The notes: generated by a model not told the origin, from the sequence alone. Counted from the first letter of the stretch, positions 8,902 through 18,535 are shown. The stretch is 64,000 nucleotides of DNA from Hwangdonia lutea (GCF_032814565.1 NZ_CP136521.1:3010501-3074500), one strand, 5' to 3'. Made by a program: numbers and translations.

Positions 8902-9729
8902 ATGAGGGTAGTTGATACTGACGAAATTTCAAGATTGATTTGTTGTAAAATAAAAGAAAATCGAGCTAGCTTGATTAATTCATACAATTTATCTGAAAAT
9001 AATGTAGGATATTTTTTTATTGATGATTTGCTTCCTTCCCAAATAGCGAAGAAGTGTTTTGAGGTTTTTCCAGATAAATCTAATATGCGACGTTTAAAAA
9101 GTATAAGAGAGTTTAAGTATGTCTCTGCGCAGATGAATAAACATAATCCGTTATTAGAAGATATAATTTATGCTTTTCAAGATTCCAGAATTGTAAGCGC
9201 AATTGGAGATATATGTGGAATTCAATCACTTTATGCGGATAAGTCACTATATGCTGGAGGTTTATCGTTAATGGGAAAGGACAATTATTTACACCCGCAT
9301 TTAGATAATTCTCATGATGCTGAACTCGAACGATGGCGGGTTTTAAATTTATTATATTATGTTACACCGGATTGGGATGAGGAAAATGGTGGGCATTTGG
9401 AGCTATGGCCAAATGGCCCAAAAAAAGAACCGATAGTTATAGAAAGCAAATTCAACAGATTGGTTGTTATGGCAACTCATGGTGCTTCATGGCATTCGGT
9501 TAATAAAGTATTAGTAAAAAGAAATAGATGTTGTATTTCTAACTACTATTTTAGCGACAAGCCCTTAAAGGAAACCGATAAATTTCATGTGACTAAATTT
9601 AGAGGAAGACCAAAAGATACTTTTACGAATTTAATTCTAGATTCAGATGCAAGCTTAAGAATGCTAATAAGAAAGGTGTTTAAAAAAGGTATTAGAAAGA
9701 ACCCCCATATTTATAAAAAAGATAATTAA
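8902..9729 (+). CDS. 2OG-Fe(II) oxygenase family protein
   Basis: Non-heme iron, 2-oxoglutarate-dependent dioxygenase, about 275 aa from the ATG at 8902. A GTG at 8869 would add 11 residues, but TTAATTTG at 8872-8879, one mismatch from the -7 consensus, lies between the two, which favours the ATG. The facial triad is visible: HPHLDNSHD gives the HxD pair, SWHSVNKV the distal His, and RNRCCISNYYFS the 2OG-binding Arg. GGHLELWP is the usual double-stranded beta-helix strand. There is no signal peptide, so it is cytosolic. The neighbourhood suggests hydroxylation of a glycan precursor or lipid, but the substrate is unknown. It ends 4 bp into ftsE. Confidence 0.8.
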   Translation: MRVVDTDEISRLICCKIKENRASLINSYNLSENNVGYFFIDDLLPSQIAKKCFEVFPDKSNMRRLKSIREFKYVSAQMNKHNPLLEDIIYAFQDSRIVSAIGDICGIQSLYADKSLYAGGLSLMGKDNYLHPHLDNSHDAELERWRVLNLLYYVTPDWDEENGGHLELWPNGPKKEPIVIESKFNRLVVMATHGASWHSVNKVLVKRNRCCISNYYFSDKPLKETDKFHVTKFRGRPKDTFTNLILDSDASLRMLIRKVFKKGIRKNPHIYKKDN

Positions 9730-10409
9730 CCCTTCCGCTGCACCACCTCATAAACCGCATTCTCATCGCACTTTAGCGTTTTACTTGGGTATTTAAGTAA
9801 GAGTGCATAATCGTGGGTAGCCATTAAAATAGTATTACCATTTTTATTAATGTCTTGTAAAACCTCCATCACTTCAACGCTGGTTTGCGGGTCCAAGTTA
9901 CCCGTGGGTTCGTCGGCCAATATCAACTCGGGGTTGTTAAGCAAAGCCCTTGCAATGGCGATGCGTTGCTGCTCGCCACCAGAAAGCTCGTGCGGAAATT
10001 TAAACCCCTTGGTTTTCATATCCACTTTATTTAACACGTCCTCAACGCGCGTTTCCATATCCTTTTTATCTTTCCAGCCGGTGGCTTTTAAAACAAATAG
10101 TAAATTCTCATTTACCGTTCTATCGGTTAATAGTTTAAAATCCTGAAAAACCACGCCTAATTTTCTGCGTAAAAACGGAATCTCTTTTTCTTTAAGGGTT
10201 TTTAAGTTATAATCTACAATATGTCCTTCGCCTTCGGTTAAAGGCAAATCGCCATAAAGCGTTTTCATAAAACTGCTTTTTCCCGTGCCAGTTTTTCCAA
10301 TTAAATACACAAAATCGCCTTTATTAATTTCCACATTAACATTGTCAAGCACCAAACTATCGCCTTGGTAAATGGCAGCATCTTTTAATTGCAAAATAGG
10401 TTTCGACAT
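9726..10409 (-). CDS. ftsE: Cell division ATP-binding protein FtsE
   Basis: ABC ATPase of 227 aa that with FtsX links divisome assembly to peptidoglycan hydrolase activation. Walker A GKTGTGKSSFM, Q-loop VVFQDFKLL, signature ELSGGEQQRIAIARALL, Walker B LILADEPTGNLD and switch ATHDY are all present. The segments FLRRKLGVVFQDFKLLTDRTVNEN and LPLTEGEG are typical of FtsE rather than of lipoprotein or macrolide exporters. No ftsX is adjacent, so the partner must be elsewhere. Transcription converges on the oxygenase gene with a 4-bp overlap. Confidence 0.88.
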   Translation of the reverse strand: MSKPILQLKDAAIYQGDSLVLDNVNVEINKGDFVYLIGKTGTGKSSFMKTLYGDLPLTEGEGHIVDYNLKTLKEKEIPFLRRKLGVVFQDFKLLTDRTVNENLLFVLKATGWKDKKDMETRVEDVLNKVDMKTKGFKFPHELSGGEQQRIAIARALLNNPELILADEPTGNLDPQTSVEVMEVLQDINKNGNTILMATHDYALLLKYPSKTLKCDENAVYEVVQRKG

Positions 10410-10707
10410 AAAAAACAGGTGTAAATTTTAAGTGTTGTAAATGTATTATTAAAAGTTAAAAGTTAAAAGCTAAACGCAAAAAGTTTAAAATGATTGCTAA
10501 AAAATCCTCTAACTTCCACCTTCTGTCTTCTATCTTTTTCAACATTTAATAACCCGGTTTATAATTATGGCACGATTATTACGTTATAAGTTGAATAAAT
10601 CTTCAAGATATTAAATCTTGATTTTAGTTGAAATTGTCATTCTTGCCATGGCAGGAATCTGAAACCTTATATTTATCTTTGATTTTAAATTAAAAAACGA
10701 ATCGTTA
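10410..10707. promoter_or_regulatory. Divergent intergenic region between ftsE and the TPR gene
   Basis: 298 bp without an ORF. It holds three consecutive near-identical 7-mers (AAAAGTT, AAAAGTT, AAAAGCT, 10451-10471), a small hairpin CAAGAT...ATCTTG (10604-10620), a dispersed palindrome listed separately (10635-10666), and TATCTTTG at 10674-10681, an exact TAnnTTTG -7 element 26 nt before the TPR start codon. Confidence 0.5.
10635..10666. repeat. Dispersed palindrome, ATTCYYG family
   Basis: TGTCATTC followed by TTGCC/GGCAGGAAT. The two arms ATTCTTGCC and GGCAGGAAT pair with one G-T wobble. It is related to the elements at 19101, 19157, 31574 and 57726. Confidence 0.6.
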
Positions 10708-13700
10708 ATGACTAAAAATAATATTGTTTCCCTTTTGGTGGCCTTAAGTTTTAGTTTCCAAATCATGGCACAACAGTCGGCCACTTACACCAGTAGTATG
10801 GCAGACTATCAAAAAGCACTTTCGCTGTTTAATAATCAACAATACCTTGCTGCTCAGTCGCTGTTTAGAGACGTTAAAAAGGATGCAAAAGAAAATCTTT
10901 TAAAGTCTGAATGCGCCTATTATATAGCCAATTGTGCCGTTAGGTTAAATCAGCAAAATGCCGACCAGCTTATTGAAGATTTTGTAAAAGACTATCCCAC
11001 AAGTACCAAGCGTAATACGGCGTTTTTTGATGTTGCCGATTATTATTTTGCAAACGGAAAATATCCACACGCCAGAAAATGGTACGATAAGGTGAACGAA
11101 GAAGCCTTAGCTAGAAAGGAAAAAGAAAAATTTAATTTTAACAATGGCTATTCCGCATTTTCGGTGAAACAATACAAGGTTGCAAAAAAGTATTTAACAA
11201 GAGTTGAAAATTCTCAGGAGTACGGTTCGCAGGCTAAATACTATTTAGGTTTTATGGCTTATGAAGGTGATGATTACGATGAAGCTAATGAATATTTCGA
11301 TCAAGTAAGCGCCCAAGAACGTTACCAAGAAAAGCTGTCGTATTACCAAGCCGATCTTCATTTTAAACTCGGAAAATTTGAAAAGGCTATCGAACTGGCA
11401 AAAGACCGATTGGAAACTGGCGACGAAGCCGAAGTGTCTGAACTCTCTAAAATTATTGGTGAAAGTTATTTTAACTTAGAAAAATACGCAGAGGCGATTC
11501 CGTATTTAAAAGCGTACCAAGGAAAAAAGAAGAAAAGAGAACGAACGGCAAAATGGAATAATACCGATTTTTACCAATTAGGATATGCCTATTACAAACA
11601 AAAGGATTACGAAAAAGCCATTTCAGAATTCAATAAAATAGTTGGTGGCACCAATGCCATTGCTCAAAATGCCTATTATCATTTGGGTGAAAGTTATATT
11701 CATTTAGATAAAAAACAGGAAGCATTAAATGCGTTTAGAAATGCCTCGCAAATGAATTTCGATTTAAAAATTCAAGAAGACGCTTGGTTAAATTATGCGA
11801 AAATCAGTTACGAAATTGGTAACCCGTATCAATCGGCACCACAGGTTTTAGCTGGTTATTTAGATAAATATCCAGATACACCCTATAAAGAGGAGGTTGA
11901 AACGCTTTTAATCGATTCGTACATTACGTCTAAAAACTACAAAGAAGCCCTAAAGCTTTTGGAACGTAAAAAGAGTTTTGATGATAAAGTAGCGTACCAA
12001 AAAGTAGCGTTTTATAGAGGTGTTGAATTGTATAACGAAACAAAATACTTAGAAGCCGAATCGCTTTTCGATGCTTCATTAAGCGAGCCACGAGACCCAA
12101 AATACACCGCTCGGGCTACATTTTGGAAAGCTGAAGCCGATTATAATTTAACTAATTACGACGATGCTTTGATTGGCTATAAGCAGTTTCAGCAGCAATC
12201 TGCGTCAGAAGCAACGCCAGAGATTGAAAATATAGATTATAATTTAGCCTATACCTACTTCAAGCAAAAAAATTATCCGCAAGCCATAAAGCATTTCAAT
12301 AAATTCATCGCCAATAAAAAAGATGATAAAGTTAGATTGAACGACGCGTATTTACGTTTGGGCGACGGGCATTTTGTGTCTAGCGATTATAGCAACGCAA
12401 TCAAAGCGTACGAAAAAGCCATTGAAATTAACGAAATCGAATCCGATTATCCATTTTTTCAAAAAGCGATTAGTGTGGGCTATACGGGGCAATCTTCAAA
12501 AAAAATTGCAGCTTTAGAGCAGTTTATCGAAACCTACCCCAAGTCTAAATTACGAGACGATGCCATGTACGAATTGGGAAATTCCTATGTAAAAGCAAAC
12601 GAAAAAAGCAAAGCGATGAACGTGTACAACCGTTTAAGCAGTGAGTACAGAATGAGTTCCTTTGTGCCAAAAGCCTTATTGCGACAAGGTTTGGTGTATT
12701 ATAACGACAGTGAAAATGAACAGGCCTTGAGCAAGTTTAAAAATGTAGCCAGTAATTACCCCGGAACACCCGAAGCGGTTCAGTCGGTTTCAACAGCGCG
12801 TTTAATTTATATTGATTTAGGTCGGGTTGACGATTATGCACGTTGGGTAAAAACCTTGGATTATGTTGAGGTTACCGATGCCGATTTAGACAATGCCACC
12901 TACGAAGCGGCCGAAAAACAGTATTTGGATAATAATACCGATAAAGCCATCAAACAATTTAATGGGTATTTAAATGAATTTCCCAACGGCATTTATGCGA
13001 TGCAAGCACACTTTTATATAGCCCAATTGTATTACAAAAAAGATTTATTGGCGAATGCGGCACCGCATTATAAATATATTGTTGAAGCCTCACAAAGCGA
13101 ATATACCGAGGAAGCTTTATCGCGTTTATCGCAGTATTATTTAGAAAGTAAAAGTTGGAACCAAGCCATTCCTTTATTGTTACGTTTGGAATCAGAAGCT
13201 AACTTTCCGCAAAACGTGGTGTTTGCACAATCTAATTTAATGAAAGCGCATTATCAATTAGAAAATTATAATGAAGCCGTGTCTTATGCCGAAAAAGTAC
13301 TCACCAATTCAAAAATCGATAATAAGATTAAAAGTGATGCCCATATTATAATTGCACGATCGGCCATTAAAACGGGCGATGAAGATAAAGCGAAATCCGC
13401 TTTTGCAAAAGTAGAAAAAGTAGCGACAGGGGAAACAGCTGCCGAGGCCTTGTATTACAATGCATATTTTAAAAATAAAGAAGGCAAACATGCGGCATCA
13501 AACGAAGCGGTTCAAAAGTTGGCCAAAGATTTTTCGGGCTATAAATATTTTAGTGCCAAAGGATTGGTATTAATGGCGAAGAATTATTACGCTTTAAAAG
13601 ATGCGTTTCAAGCCACTTATATTTTAGAAAGCGTTATTGGAAACTTTGCTGAATTTGAAGATGTTGTTGATGAAGCCAAAGAAGAATTAAAGACAATAAA

Positions 13701-13749
13701 AGCTGAAGAGGCCAAAACAAATTCATCCATTGAGACTGAAGAAAATTAA
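10708..13749 (+). CDS. Large secreted tetratricopeptide-repeat protein
   Basis: A 1013-aa protein with a signal peptide (hydrophobic LLVALSFSFQIMA followed by QQ). The rest is a nearly continuous array of helical TPR/Tol-Pal-type repeats, with units such as AKYYLGFMAYEGDDYDEANEYF, YYKQKDYEKAISEFNKI, AYLRLGDGHFVSSDYSNAIKAYEKA and AMYELGNSYVKANEKSKAMNVY. The C-terminus is acidic (KAEEAKTNSSIETEEN). It should be a periplasmic or outer-membrane-associated scaffold. The next gene, 124 bp downstream in the same direction, encodes an outer-membrane barrel, suggesting a joint envelope role. There is no catalytic domain, and I cannot give an exact function. Confidence 0.85.
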   Translation: MTKNNIVSLLVALSFSFQIMAQQSATYTSSMADYQKALSLFNNQQYLAAQSLFRDVKKDAKENLLKSECAYYIANCAVRLNQQNADQLIEDFVKDYPTSTKRNTAFFDVADYYFANGKYPHARKWYDKVNEEALARKEKEKFNFNNGYSAFSVKQYKVAKKYLTRVENSQEYGSQAKYYLGFMAYEGDDYDEANEYFDQVSAQERYQEKLSYYQADLHFKLGKFEKAIELAKDRLETGDEAEVSELSKIIGESYFNLEKYAEAIPYLKAYQGKKKKRERTAKWNNTDFYQLGYAYYKQKDYEKAISEFNKIVGGTNAIAQNAYYHLGESYIHLDKKQEALNAFRNASQMNFDLKIQEDAWLNYAKISYEIGNPYQSAPQVLAGYLDKYPDTPYKEEVETLLIDSYITSKNYKEALKLLERKKSFDDKVAYQKVAFYRGVELYNETKYLEAESLFDASLSEPRDPKYTARATFWKAEADYNLTNYDDALIGYKQFQQQSASEATPEIENIDYNLAYTYFKQKNYPQAIKHFNKFIANKKDDKVRLNDAYLRLGDGHFVSSDYSNAIKAYEKAIEINEIESDYPFFQKAISVGYTGQSSKKIAALEQFIETYPKSKLRDDAMYELGNSYVKANEKSKAMNVYNRLSSEYRMSSFVPKALLRQGLVYYNDSENEQALSKFKNVASNYPGTPEAVQSVSTARLIYIDLGRVDDYARWVKTLDYVEVTDADLDNATYEAAEKQYLDNNTDKAIKQFNGYLNEFPNGIYAMQAHFYIAQLYYKKDLLANAAPHYKYIVEASQSEYTEEALSRLSQYYLESKSWNQAIPLLLRLESEANFPQNVVFAQSNLMKAHYQLENYNEAVSYAEKVLTNSKIDNKIKSDAHIIIARSAIKTGDEDKAKSAFAKVEKVATGETAAEALYYNAYFKNKEGKHAASNEAVQKLAKDFSGYKYFSAKGLVLMAKNYYALKDAFQATYILESVIGNFAEFEDVVDEAKEELKTIKAEEAKTNSSIETEEN

Positions 13750-13782
13750 TTTGTTAGAAGTTAGAAATGTCAGGTCGAGCGC

Positions 13783-13800
13783 TCCCGGTAGCTATCGGGA
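13783..13800. repeat. Palindrome TCCCGRTA-TATCGGGA
   Basis: TCCCGGTAGCTATCGGGA, nearly perfectly self-complementary, inside the gap between the TPR and barrel genes. It is nested in an AGGTCGAGCGC...GAGACCT context. Related copies lie at 15619-15636 and, decayed, at 22330-22347. Confidence 0.6.
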
Positions 13801-13820
13801 CGAGACCTCAATAAAAATAA

Positions 13821-13836
13821 TTAGTGAATTCGTGGC
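13821..13836. repeat. Short dispersed sequence, copy 1
   Basis: TTAGTGAATTCGTGGC. The core GTGAATTCGTGGC recurs exactly at 33245-33257 in another intergenic gap just before a start codon. Confidence 0.4.
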
Positions 13837-13873
13837 GAGTAAATCGGCATAAATAAATTAAAAATAAACACTT

Positions 13874-15601
13874 ATGCGAAAGCACACATCATATTTTTTA
13901 TTAGCTATTGTAACATTATGTGTAACCACTGTTTTTTCACAAAACAGAAAAAACGACACCATCACAACCGGTGTTATTGATGTAGTAAAACCTTATACAC
14001 CCTCAATTTCTGATGCTTTTAAAGTAAAAGAGATTCCGTCGTTAGATGACGAAGAAACGGCGACCATAAAGGAAATTAAATACAATATTTTTTCGTTTCC
14101 GGTGGCATCAACATTCACGCCGGCAAAAGGGAAAGCTGCGGTTGTAGAAAAGGCAAAACCAGTAAAATTATTCGATAACTATGCCACTTTGGGCGTTGGC
14201 ACGTATACCACTATTTTAGGCGAAGTGTATTTAAATCACGCCATTAGCAGAACCGAGAGTGTGGGCGGTTATGTGAGTCATCATTCATCGCAAGGCGGCA
14301 TTGATGGTTTGGCTTTCGATGATAATTTTTCAACCACTAAAATCAATGCAAACTATTCCAGCCGATTACGCGATTTAGCTTGGCATGTTGAAGGTGGTTT
14401 TCAACAGCAAATGTACAATTGGTATGGTGTGCCGCAATCTCAATTAGCGCAAGCCCAAGCCAATAATATTGATGTAGACCATTCGTTCTATAGCGCACAT
14501 TTTGGTGGCGATATCACTTTCGAAGATACCTATATTAATTCCGGAAGTTTCTTTTTCAGACGCTTTGGAGATAATCAGGGTTCGGGAGAAAACCGATTTA
14601 TTGCAAAAACGAAAATTGATATCCCCATTAATGGTGAGGAAATTTCAACCGATTTTAAATTCGATTACATAAACGGTACTTTTGATAGAAGTTACAGTTC
14701 GAACAACGAGTTAAAACACGGTAATTTTCAAATAGGAGCGTCTCCAACATATCAATTAAAAGAAGACGATTTAACGTTGAATTTGGGCGTTTCGGTGGCC
14801 TTTTTAAGAGATTCGGAATCTAAGGAAAACAACTTTTATTTGTACCCAAATATTACCGCAACCTACAGATTGGTTAACGATGTGTTGATTGCTTATGGCG
14901 GTATTCAAGGGGAATTGATTCAAAATTCATATTACGATTTTGCTACTGAAAATCCGTTTGTGTCGCCCACTTTAATGGTTATGCCCACCGATCAGCAATA
15001 CAACGCATACATTGGGTTAAAAGGGAAATTATCAAGCAACATGAGTTATAATATTAGCGGACGTTATTTAGCAGACAGAAATAAAGCGCTCTTTAGAAAT
15101 AATGAAATAACACTTACAAATCAAGATTATGCTTACGGAAATTCCTTTGGAATGGTGTATGATGACGTGGATACTTTTGGTGTTGCCGGAGAGATTAATG
15201 TGGATGTTAACCGCAATTTCAAACTCGGAATAAAAGCTGAATATTTTAAATACACTACAAATAACGAAGCCGAAGCTTGGAATTTACCAGATATTAAAGG
15301 CACGTTGTTTTTAGATTATCAAATAAACGAACATTGGTTTGCAGGCTCCAACTTATTTTATACCGGCGAGCGCAAAGACCAATTTTACCTAAACGATGGC
15401 GTAACGGTAACGACGCCGTTTACCATGGTTATTAAAAGTTATTTTGATGCCAATGCCCATTTGGGCTATCATATTAACGACAAGATTTCGGTGTTTGCTA
15501 AAGCCAATAATATTAATAATAAAGCCTATCAGCGTTGGCAAAATTTTCCGGTGCAAAGCATTCAGTTTTTGGCTGGTGCTACGTTTAAGTTTGATTTTTG
15601 A
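13874..15601 (+). CDS. Outer-membrane beta-barrel protein (TonB-receptor-like barrel without obvious plug)
   Basis: A 575-aa secreted protein with a signal peptide (YFLLAIVTLCVTTVFSQ). The mature part is rich in alternating aromatic/polar beta strands and ends in FLAGATFKFDF, the terminal aromatic signature of outer-membrane barrels. NNINNKAYQRWQNFPVQ resembles the last strands of TonB-dependent receptors (NINNKAYQ...). There is no TonB plug with an RGG/GxxxDQ motif and no carboxypeptidase-like domain; instead a short N-terminal segment (VIDVVKPYTPSISDAFK) precedes the barrel. It follows the TPR gene and probably forms an envelope pair with it. Function unknown. Confidence 0.78.
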   Translation: MRKHTSYFLLAIVTLCVTTVFSQNRKNDTITTGVIDVVKPYTPSISDAFKVKEIPSLDDEETATIKEIKYNIFSFPVASTFTPAKGKAAVVEKAKPVKLFDNYATLGVGTYTTILGEVYLNHAISRTESVGGYVSHHSSQGGIDGLAFDDNFSTTKINANYSSRLRDLAWHVEGGFQQQMYNWYGVPQSQLAQAQANNIDVDHSFYSAHFGGDITFEDTYINSGSFFFRRFGDNQGSGENRFIAKTKIDIPINGEEISTDFKFDYINGTFDRSYSSNNELKHGNFQIGASPTYQLKEDDLTLNLGVSVAFLRDSESKENNFYLYPNITATYRLVNDVLIAYGGIQGELIQNSYYDFATENPFVSPTLMVMPTDQQYNAYIGLKGKLSSNMSYNISGRYLADRNKALFRNNEITLTNQDYAYGNSFGMVYDDVDTFGVAGEINVDVNRNFKLGIKAEYFKYTTNNEAEAWNLPDIKGTLFLDYQINEHWFAGSNLFYTGERKDQFYLNDGVTVTTPFTMVIKSYFDANAHLGYHINDKISVFAKANNINNKAYQRWQNFPVQSIQFLAGATFKFDF

Positions 15602-15618
15602 TACGAAGTGTCATCTTG

Positions 15619-15636
15619 TCCCGATAACTATCGGGA
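15619..15636. repeat. Palindrome TCCCGATA-TATCGGGA
   Basis: TCCCGATAACTATCGGGA, an 8-bp inverted repeat around AC, 18 bp after the barrel gene stop. It could act as a terminator-like hairpin, although no T-run follows. Confidence 0.6.
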
Positions 15637-15700
15637 TTGTTTCAGGATGTCAGCATGTCTTCATTCCAATGAAACTGGAATCAATTTTAATTTTTCATAA

Positions 15701-16216
15701 ATGAAATACTTAACAAAATTAATATTATTTCTATTTGTAAGCTCAGTTTTTAGTCAAACAAATCCTTTTGATAAACTTAATTTTGATAAAGTTGTTGCCT
15801 ACGAATTTCAAGGGAACGGGGAGTTATTAATAGAAAGATGTCTTAAAGAAAAAAAAGATAAAATTAATAAAACATTAGAGTTGTCCAAGAAACAGGTTAA
15901 TAATTTAGAACAGGTTTTAACTTCTAAAGAAAGTTATGGCAATTCTACATTTTCTTGTTTTGACCCACATTTTGCTGTTGTTTATTATAAAAACAATAAA
16001 ATTATAGGCTCAATAAATATTTGTTTAGAATGCAATTATCTTATTTCTTCAGAGAAAATTCCAGCAACTGAGTTAAAGTGGATAAAAATTTCAGATGACT
16101 ATTCATATCCTGCAAAAGGGTTTAGCAAAATAACAAGAAAAGAAATTTATAATTTCTGCAAAAATATTGGATTTGATAAATATCTAAAACCGTTAAATTC
16201 TTATTTAGACGATTAA
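15701..16216 (+). CDS. Secreted hypothetical protein with conserved-looking Cys motif
   Basis: 171 aa with a signal peptide (LILFLFVSSVFSQ). The notable segment is SFSCFDPHFAVVYYKNNKIIGSINICLECN, with three cysteines (SCFDPH and CLECN) that could hold a disulfide or a metal. I recall similar C-F-x-P-H...C-x-E-C arrangements in small uncharacterised Bacteroidota proteins, but I do not recognise a named family with certainty. It is flanked by unrelated genes and probably monocistronic. Confidence 0.65.
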   Translation: MKYLTKLILFLFVSSVFSQTNPFDKLNFDKVVAYEFQGNGELLIERCLKEKKDKINKTLELSKKQVNNLEQVLTSKESYGNSTFSCFDPHFAVVYYKNNKIIGSINICLECNYLISSEKIPATELKWIKISDDYSYPAKGFSKITRKEIYNFCKNIGFDKYLKPLNSYLDD

Positions 16217-16268
16217 TTGAGATGAGATTCCTTATTATTTTCAAAAAAGTGTAGCATTCCAAATTATA

Positions 16269-16850
16269 ATGAAAAACCTATTCTCCTTCATACTATTTCT
16301 ATCTTTTATCATTTGCATTTCACAAAGTAAATCACAAATAATAAGCTTGTCTGAAGCTGCTTTGGAATTAACACATCACAAAGTAACCTACGATCCCAGT
16401 TACTTTTCAATCGATTATCCCAATGGCGATGTGCCCAATGATAAAGGCGTGTGTACCGATGTCATAATTAGAGCTTACCGAAAGTTAGGCGTCGATTTAC
16501 AAAAGGAAGTTCACGAAGATATGAAGGCTAACTTCAATGCGTACCCCAAAATATGGGGCTTAAAATCTACCGACAAAAATATAGATCACCGGCGCGTACC
16601 CAATTTAATGACCTATTTTAAACGCCAAGGTGCTGAAAAACCCATCACCAATAACCCCAGCGATTATAAACCTGGAGATGTGGTGTGTTGGGATTTAAAA
16701 GATGCTGCATCGCACATTGGTATTGTGGTTAATAAAAAATCGAACGATGGGAAACGCCATTTAATCGTTCATAATATTGGTAGTGGACAAGTTTTGGAAG
16801 ATTGCCTTTTTAGTTTTAAAATCATAGGGCATTATCGGTTTCTAAATTAG
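16269..16850 (+). CDS. DUF1287 family secreted protein (YijF-like)
   Basis: 193 aa with an N-terminal signal sequence (FSFILFLSFIICISQS). The family-typical order is present: YDPSYFSIDYPNGDVPNDKGVCTDVIIRAYRKLGVDLQ, then a KNIDHRRVPNL block, then GDVVCWDLKDAASHIGIVVN and HLIVHNIGSG. This fold is thought to be NlpC/P60-like, with Cys in GVCTD and His in SHIGIV as the catalytic pair, so a cell-wall amidase or peptidase role is possible. Function is not proven for the family. An intrinsic terminator follows 23 nt after the stop. Confidence 0.83.
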   Translation: MKNLFSFILFLSFIICISQSKSQIISLSEAALELTHHKVTYDPSYFSIDYPNGDVPNDKGVCTDVIIRAYRKLGVDLQKEVHEDMKANFNAYPKIWGLKSTDKNIDHRRVPNLMTYFKRQGAEKPITNNPSDYKPGDVVCWDLKDAASHIGIVVNKKSNDGKRHLIVHNIGSGQVLEDCLFSFKIIGHYRFLN

Positions 16851-16873
16851 AATAAAGCATTTTAGTACACATT

Positions 16874-16899
16874 AGCGTTCGGTTAAGAACGCTTTTTTT
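16874..16899 (+). terminator. Intrinsic terminator after the DUF1287 gene
   Basis: AGCGTTC/GAACGCT stem, 6-nt loop GGTTAA, then a run of seven T. Confidence 0.9.
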
Positions 16900-16921
16900 A
16901 TTTTTATAAAAAATACAAATC

Positions 16922-18535
16922 ATGCAAAAACCAATCCTTCTTTTGTTCGTTTTAATTTTAGCAAGTTGTTCCACAAAGCATCAGGTAGATTTAATTGTTA
17001 CTAACGCCAAGGTTTACACCGTAAACAATGCTTTTGAAACAGCCACAGCTTTCGCGGTAAAAAACGGAAAATTTGTTGATGTTGGAAATACCGAAGCTAT
17101 AATTTCAAAATACATAGCTTCAAAAACAATGGATGCCGAAGGAAAAACTATAGTTCCGGGGTTTATCGATGCGCATTGTCATTTTTTAGGTTTGGGCTTT
17201 AATCAGCAAGCCGTCAATTTAGTGGGCACAACAAGTTTTGATGAAGTTGTACAGCGTGTTGTAGACTTTCAAAAAGAGCATAACTTAAAGTTTATTAAAG
17301 GTCGCGGATGGGACCAGAATGATTGGGATGAAAAGGTCTTTCCGAGTAAAAAACAATTGGATGCCTTGTTTCCAGATACCCCAATCTATTTAACTCGAAT
17401 TGACGGGCATGCGATACTGTGTAATCAAGCCGCTTTAAATTTAGGAAACGTAACCGTACACAGTAAAATTGATGGAGGCGAAGTGGTTATTGAAAACGGT
17501 GAGTTAACGGGTGTTTTAGTTGATAATGCTGAAAGTTTAGTGCTTAATTATTGGCCAAAACCAACACGCGAAGACATGGCAAATGCTTTGATAGAAGCCC
17601 AAAAAATATGTTTTGATAACGGATTAACCACCGTTGATGACGCTGGTTTGACAATTGAAGCTATTGAGGTTATTGACAGTTTACAACAAGCAGGCGATTT
17701 AAATATGCGTGTTTATGCCATGGTTTCGGCCTCAAAGAAAAACCTAGATTATTATTTAAACAAAGGCATCATTAAAACCGAAAAACTTAATGTACGGTCG
17801 TTTAAATTTTATGCCGATGGCGCATTGGGTTCCAGAGGCGCCTTATTGCGAAAACCGTATAGCGACAAGCCCGGACATTTAGGGCTAGCAGTTACCGATT
17901 TAGAAACCTTTAAAGTTTCGGCGAAAGCCATAGCGAATTCAGAATATCAAATGAACACCCATGCCATTGGCGATTCTGCAAATCATGCCGTATTAAACGT
18001 TTATAAAGATGTGTTAAAAGGCAAAAAGAACAGGCGTTGGCGCATAGAACATGCGCAGGTTATTTCGCCCGAGGATTTTAATTTGTTTGATGATATTATT
18101 CCGTCGGTACAGCCAACACACGCCACTAGCGATATGTATTGGGCGGAAGACAGATTAGGTAATGAGCGTATCAAAGGTGCCTATGCATATAAAGATTTGC
18201 TAAATAAATATGGAAAAATTGCATTGGGAACCGATTTTCCCGTCGAGCATGTGAGTCCGTTTTACACCTTTTACGCAGCGGTGGCACGACAAGATTTAAA
18301 AGGTTATCCAGAAAATGGCTATCAAATTGAAAATGGATTGAGTAGGGAAGAAGCCTTAAAAGGCATGACTATTTGGGCAGCATATTCGAATTTTGAAGAA
18401 GCTGAAAAAGGAAGTATTGAAGCTGGAAAGTTTGCCGATTTTATTATCCTCGACAACAATATAATGGAAGTTGAAGCATCTGAAATTCCAAATATTAAAG
18501 TGATTGGTACTTTTATTGACGGGGAGAAAATGTGA
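16922..18535 (+). CDS. Amidohydrolase family 3 (YtcJ-like) lipoprotein
   Basis: 537 aa. The lipobox LILASC predicts an acylated, envelope-anchored enzyme. It is a metal-dependent hydrolase with a TIM barrel. Motifs: GFIDAHCHF (HxH metal ligands), RIDGHA, KFYADGALGSRGALL, MNTHAIGDSA, RIEHAQ and ALGTDFPVEH (final Asp ligand). The composite N/C-terminal beta domain begins with VDLIVTNAKVYTVN and ends with KFADFIILDNNIM. Length is normal for the family. The substrate is an amide or ester of unknown identity. Confidence 0.88.
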   Translation: MQKPILLLFVLILASCSTKHQVDLIVTNAKVYTVNNAFETATAFAVKNGKFVDVGNTEAIISKYIASKTMDAEGKTIVPGFIDAHCHFLGLGFNQQAVNLVGTTSFDEVVQRVVDFQKEHNLKFIKGRGWDQNDWDEKVFPSKKQLDALFPDTPIYLTRIDGHAILCNQAALNLGNVTVHSKIDGGEVVIENGELTGVLVDNAESLVLNYWPKPTREDMANALIEAQKICFDNGLTTVDDAGLTIEAIEVIDSLQQAGDLNMRVYAMVSASKKNLDYYLNKGIIKTEKLNVRSFKFYADGALGSRGALLRKPYSDKPGHLGLAVTDLETFKVSAKAIANSEYQMNTHAIGDSANHAVLNVYKDVLKGKKNRRWRIEHAQVISPEDFNLFDDIIPSVQPTHATSDMYWAEDRLGNERIKGAYAYKDLLNKYGKIALGTDFPVEHVSPFYTFYAAVARQDLKGYPENGYQIENGLSREEALKGMTIWAAYSNFEEAEKGSIEAGKFADFIILDNNIMEVEASEIPNIKVIGTFIDGEKM

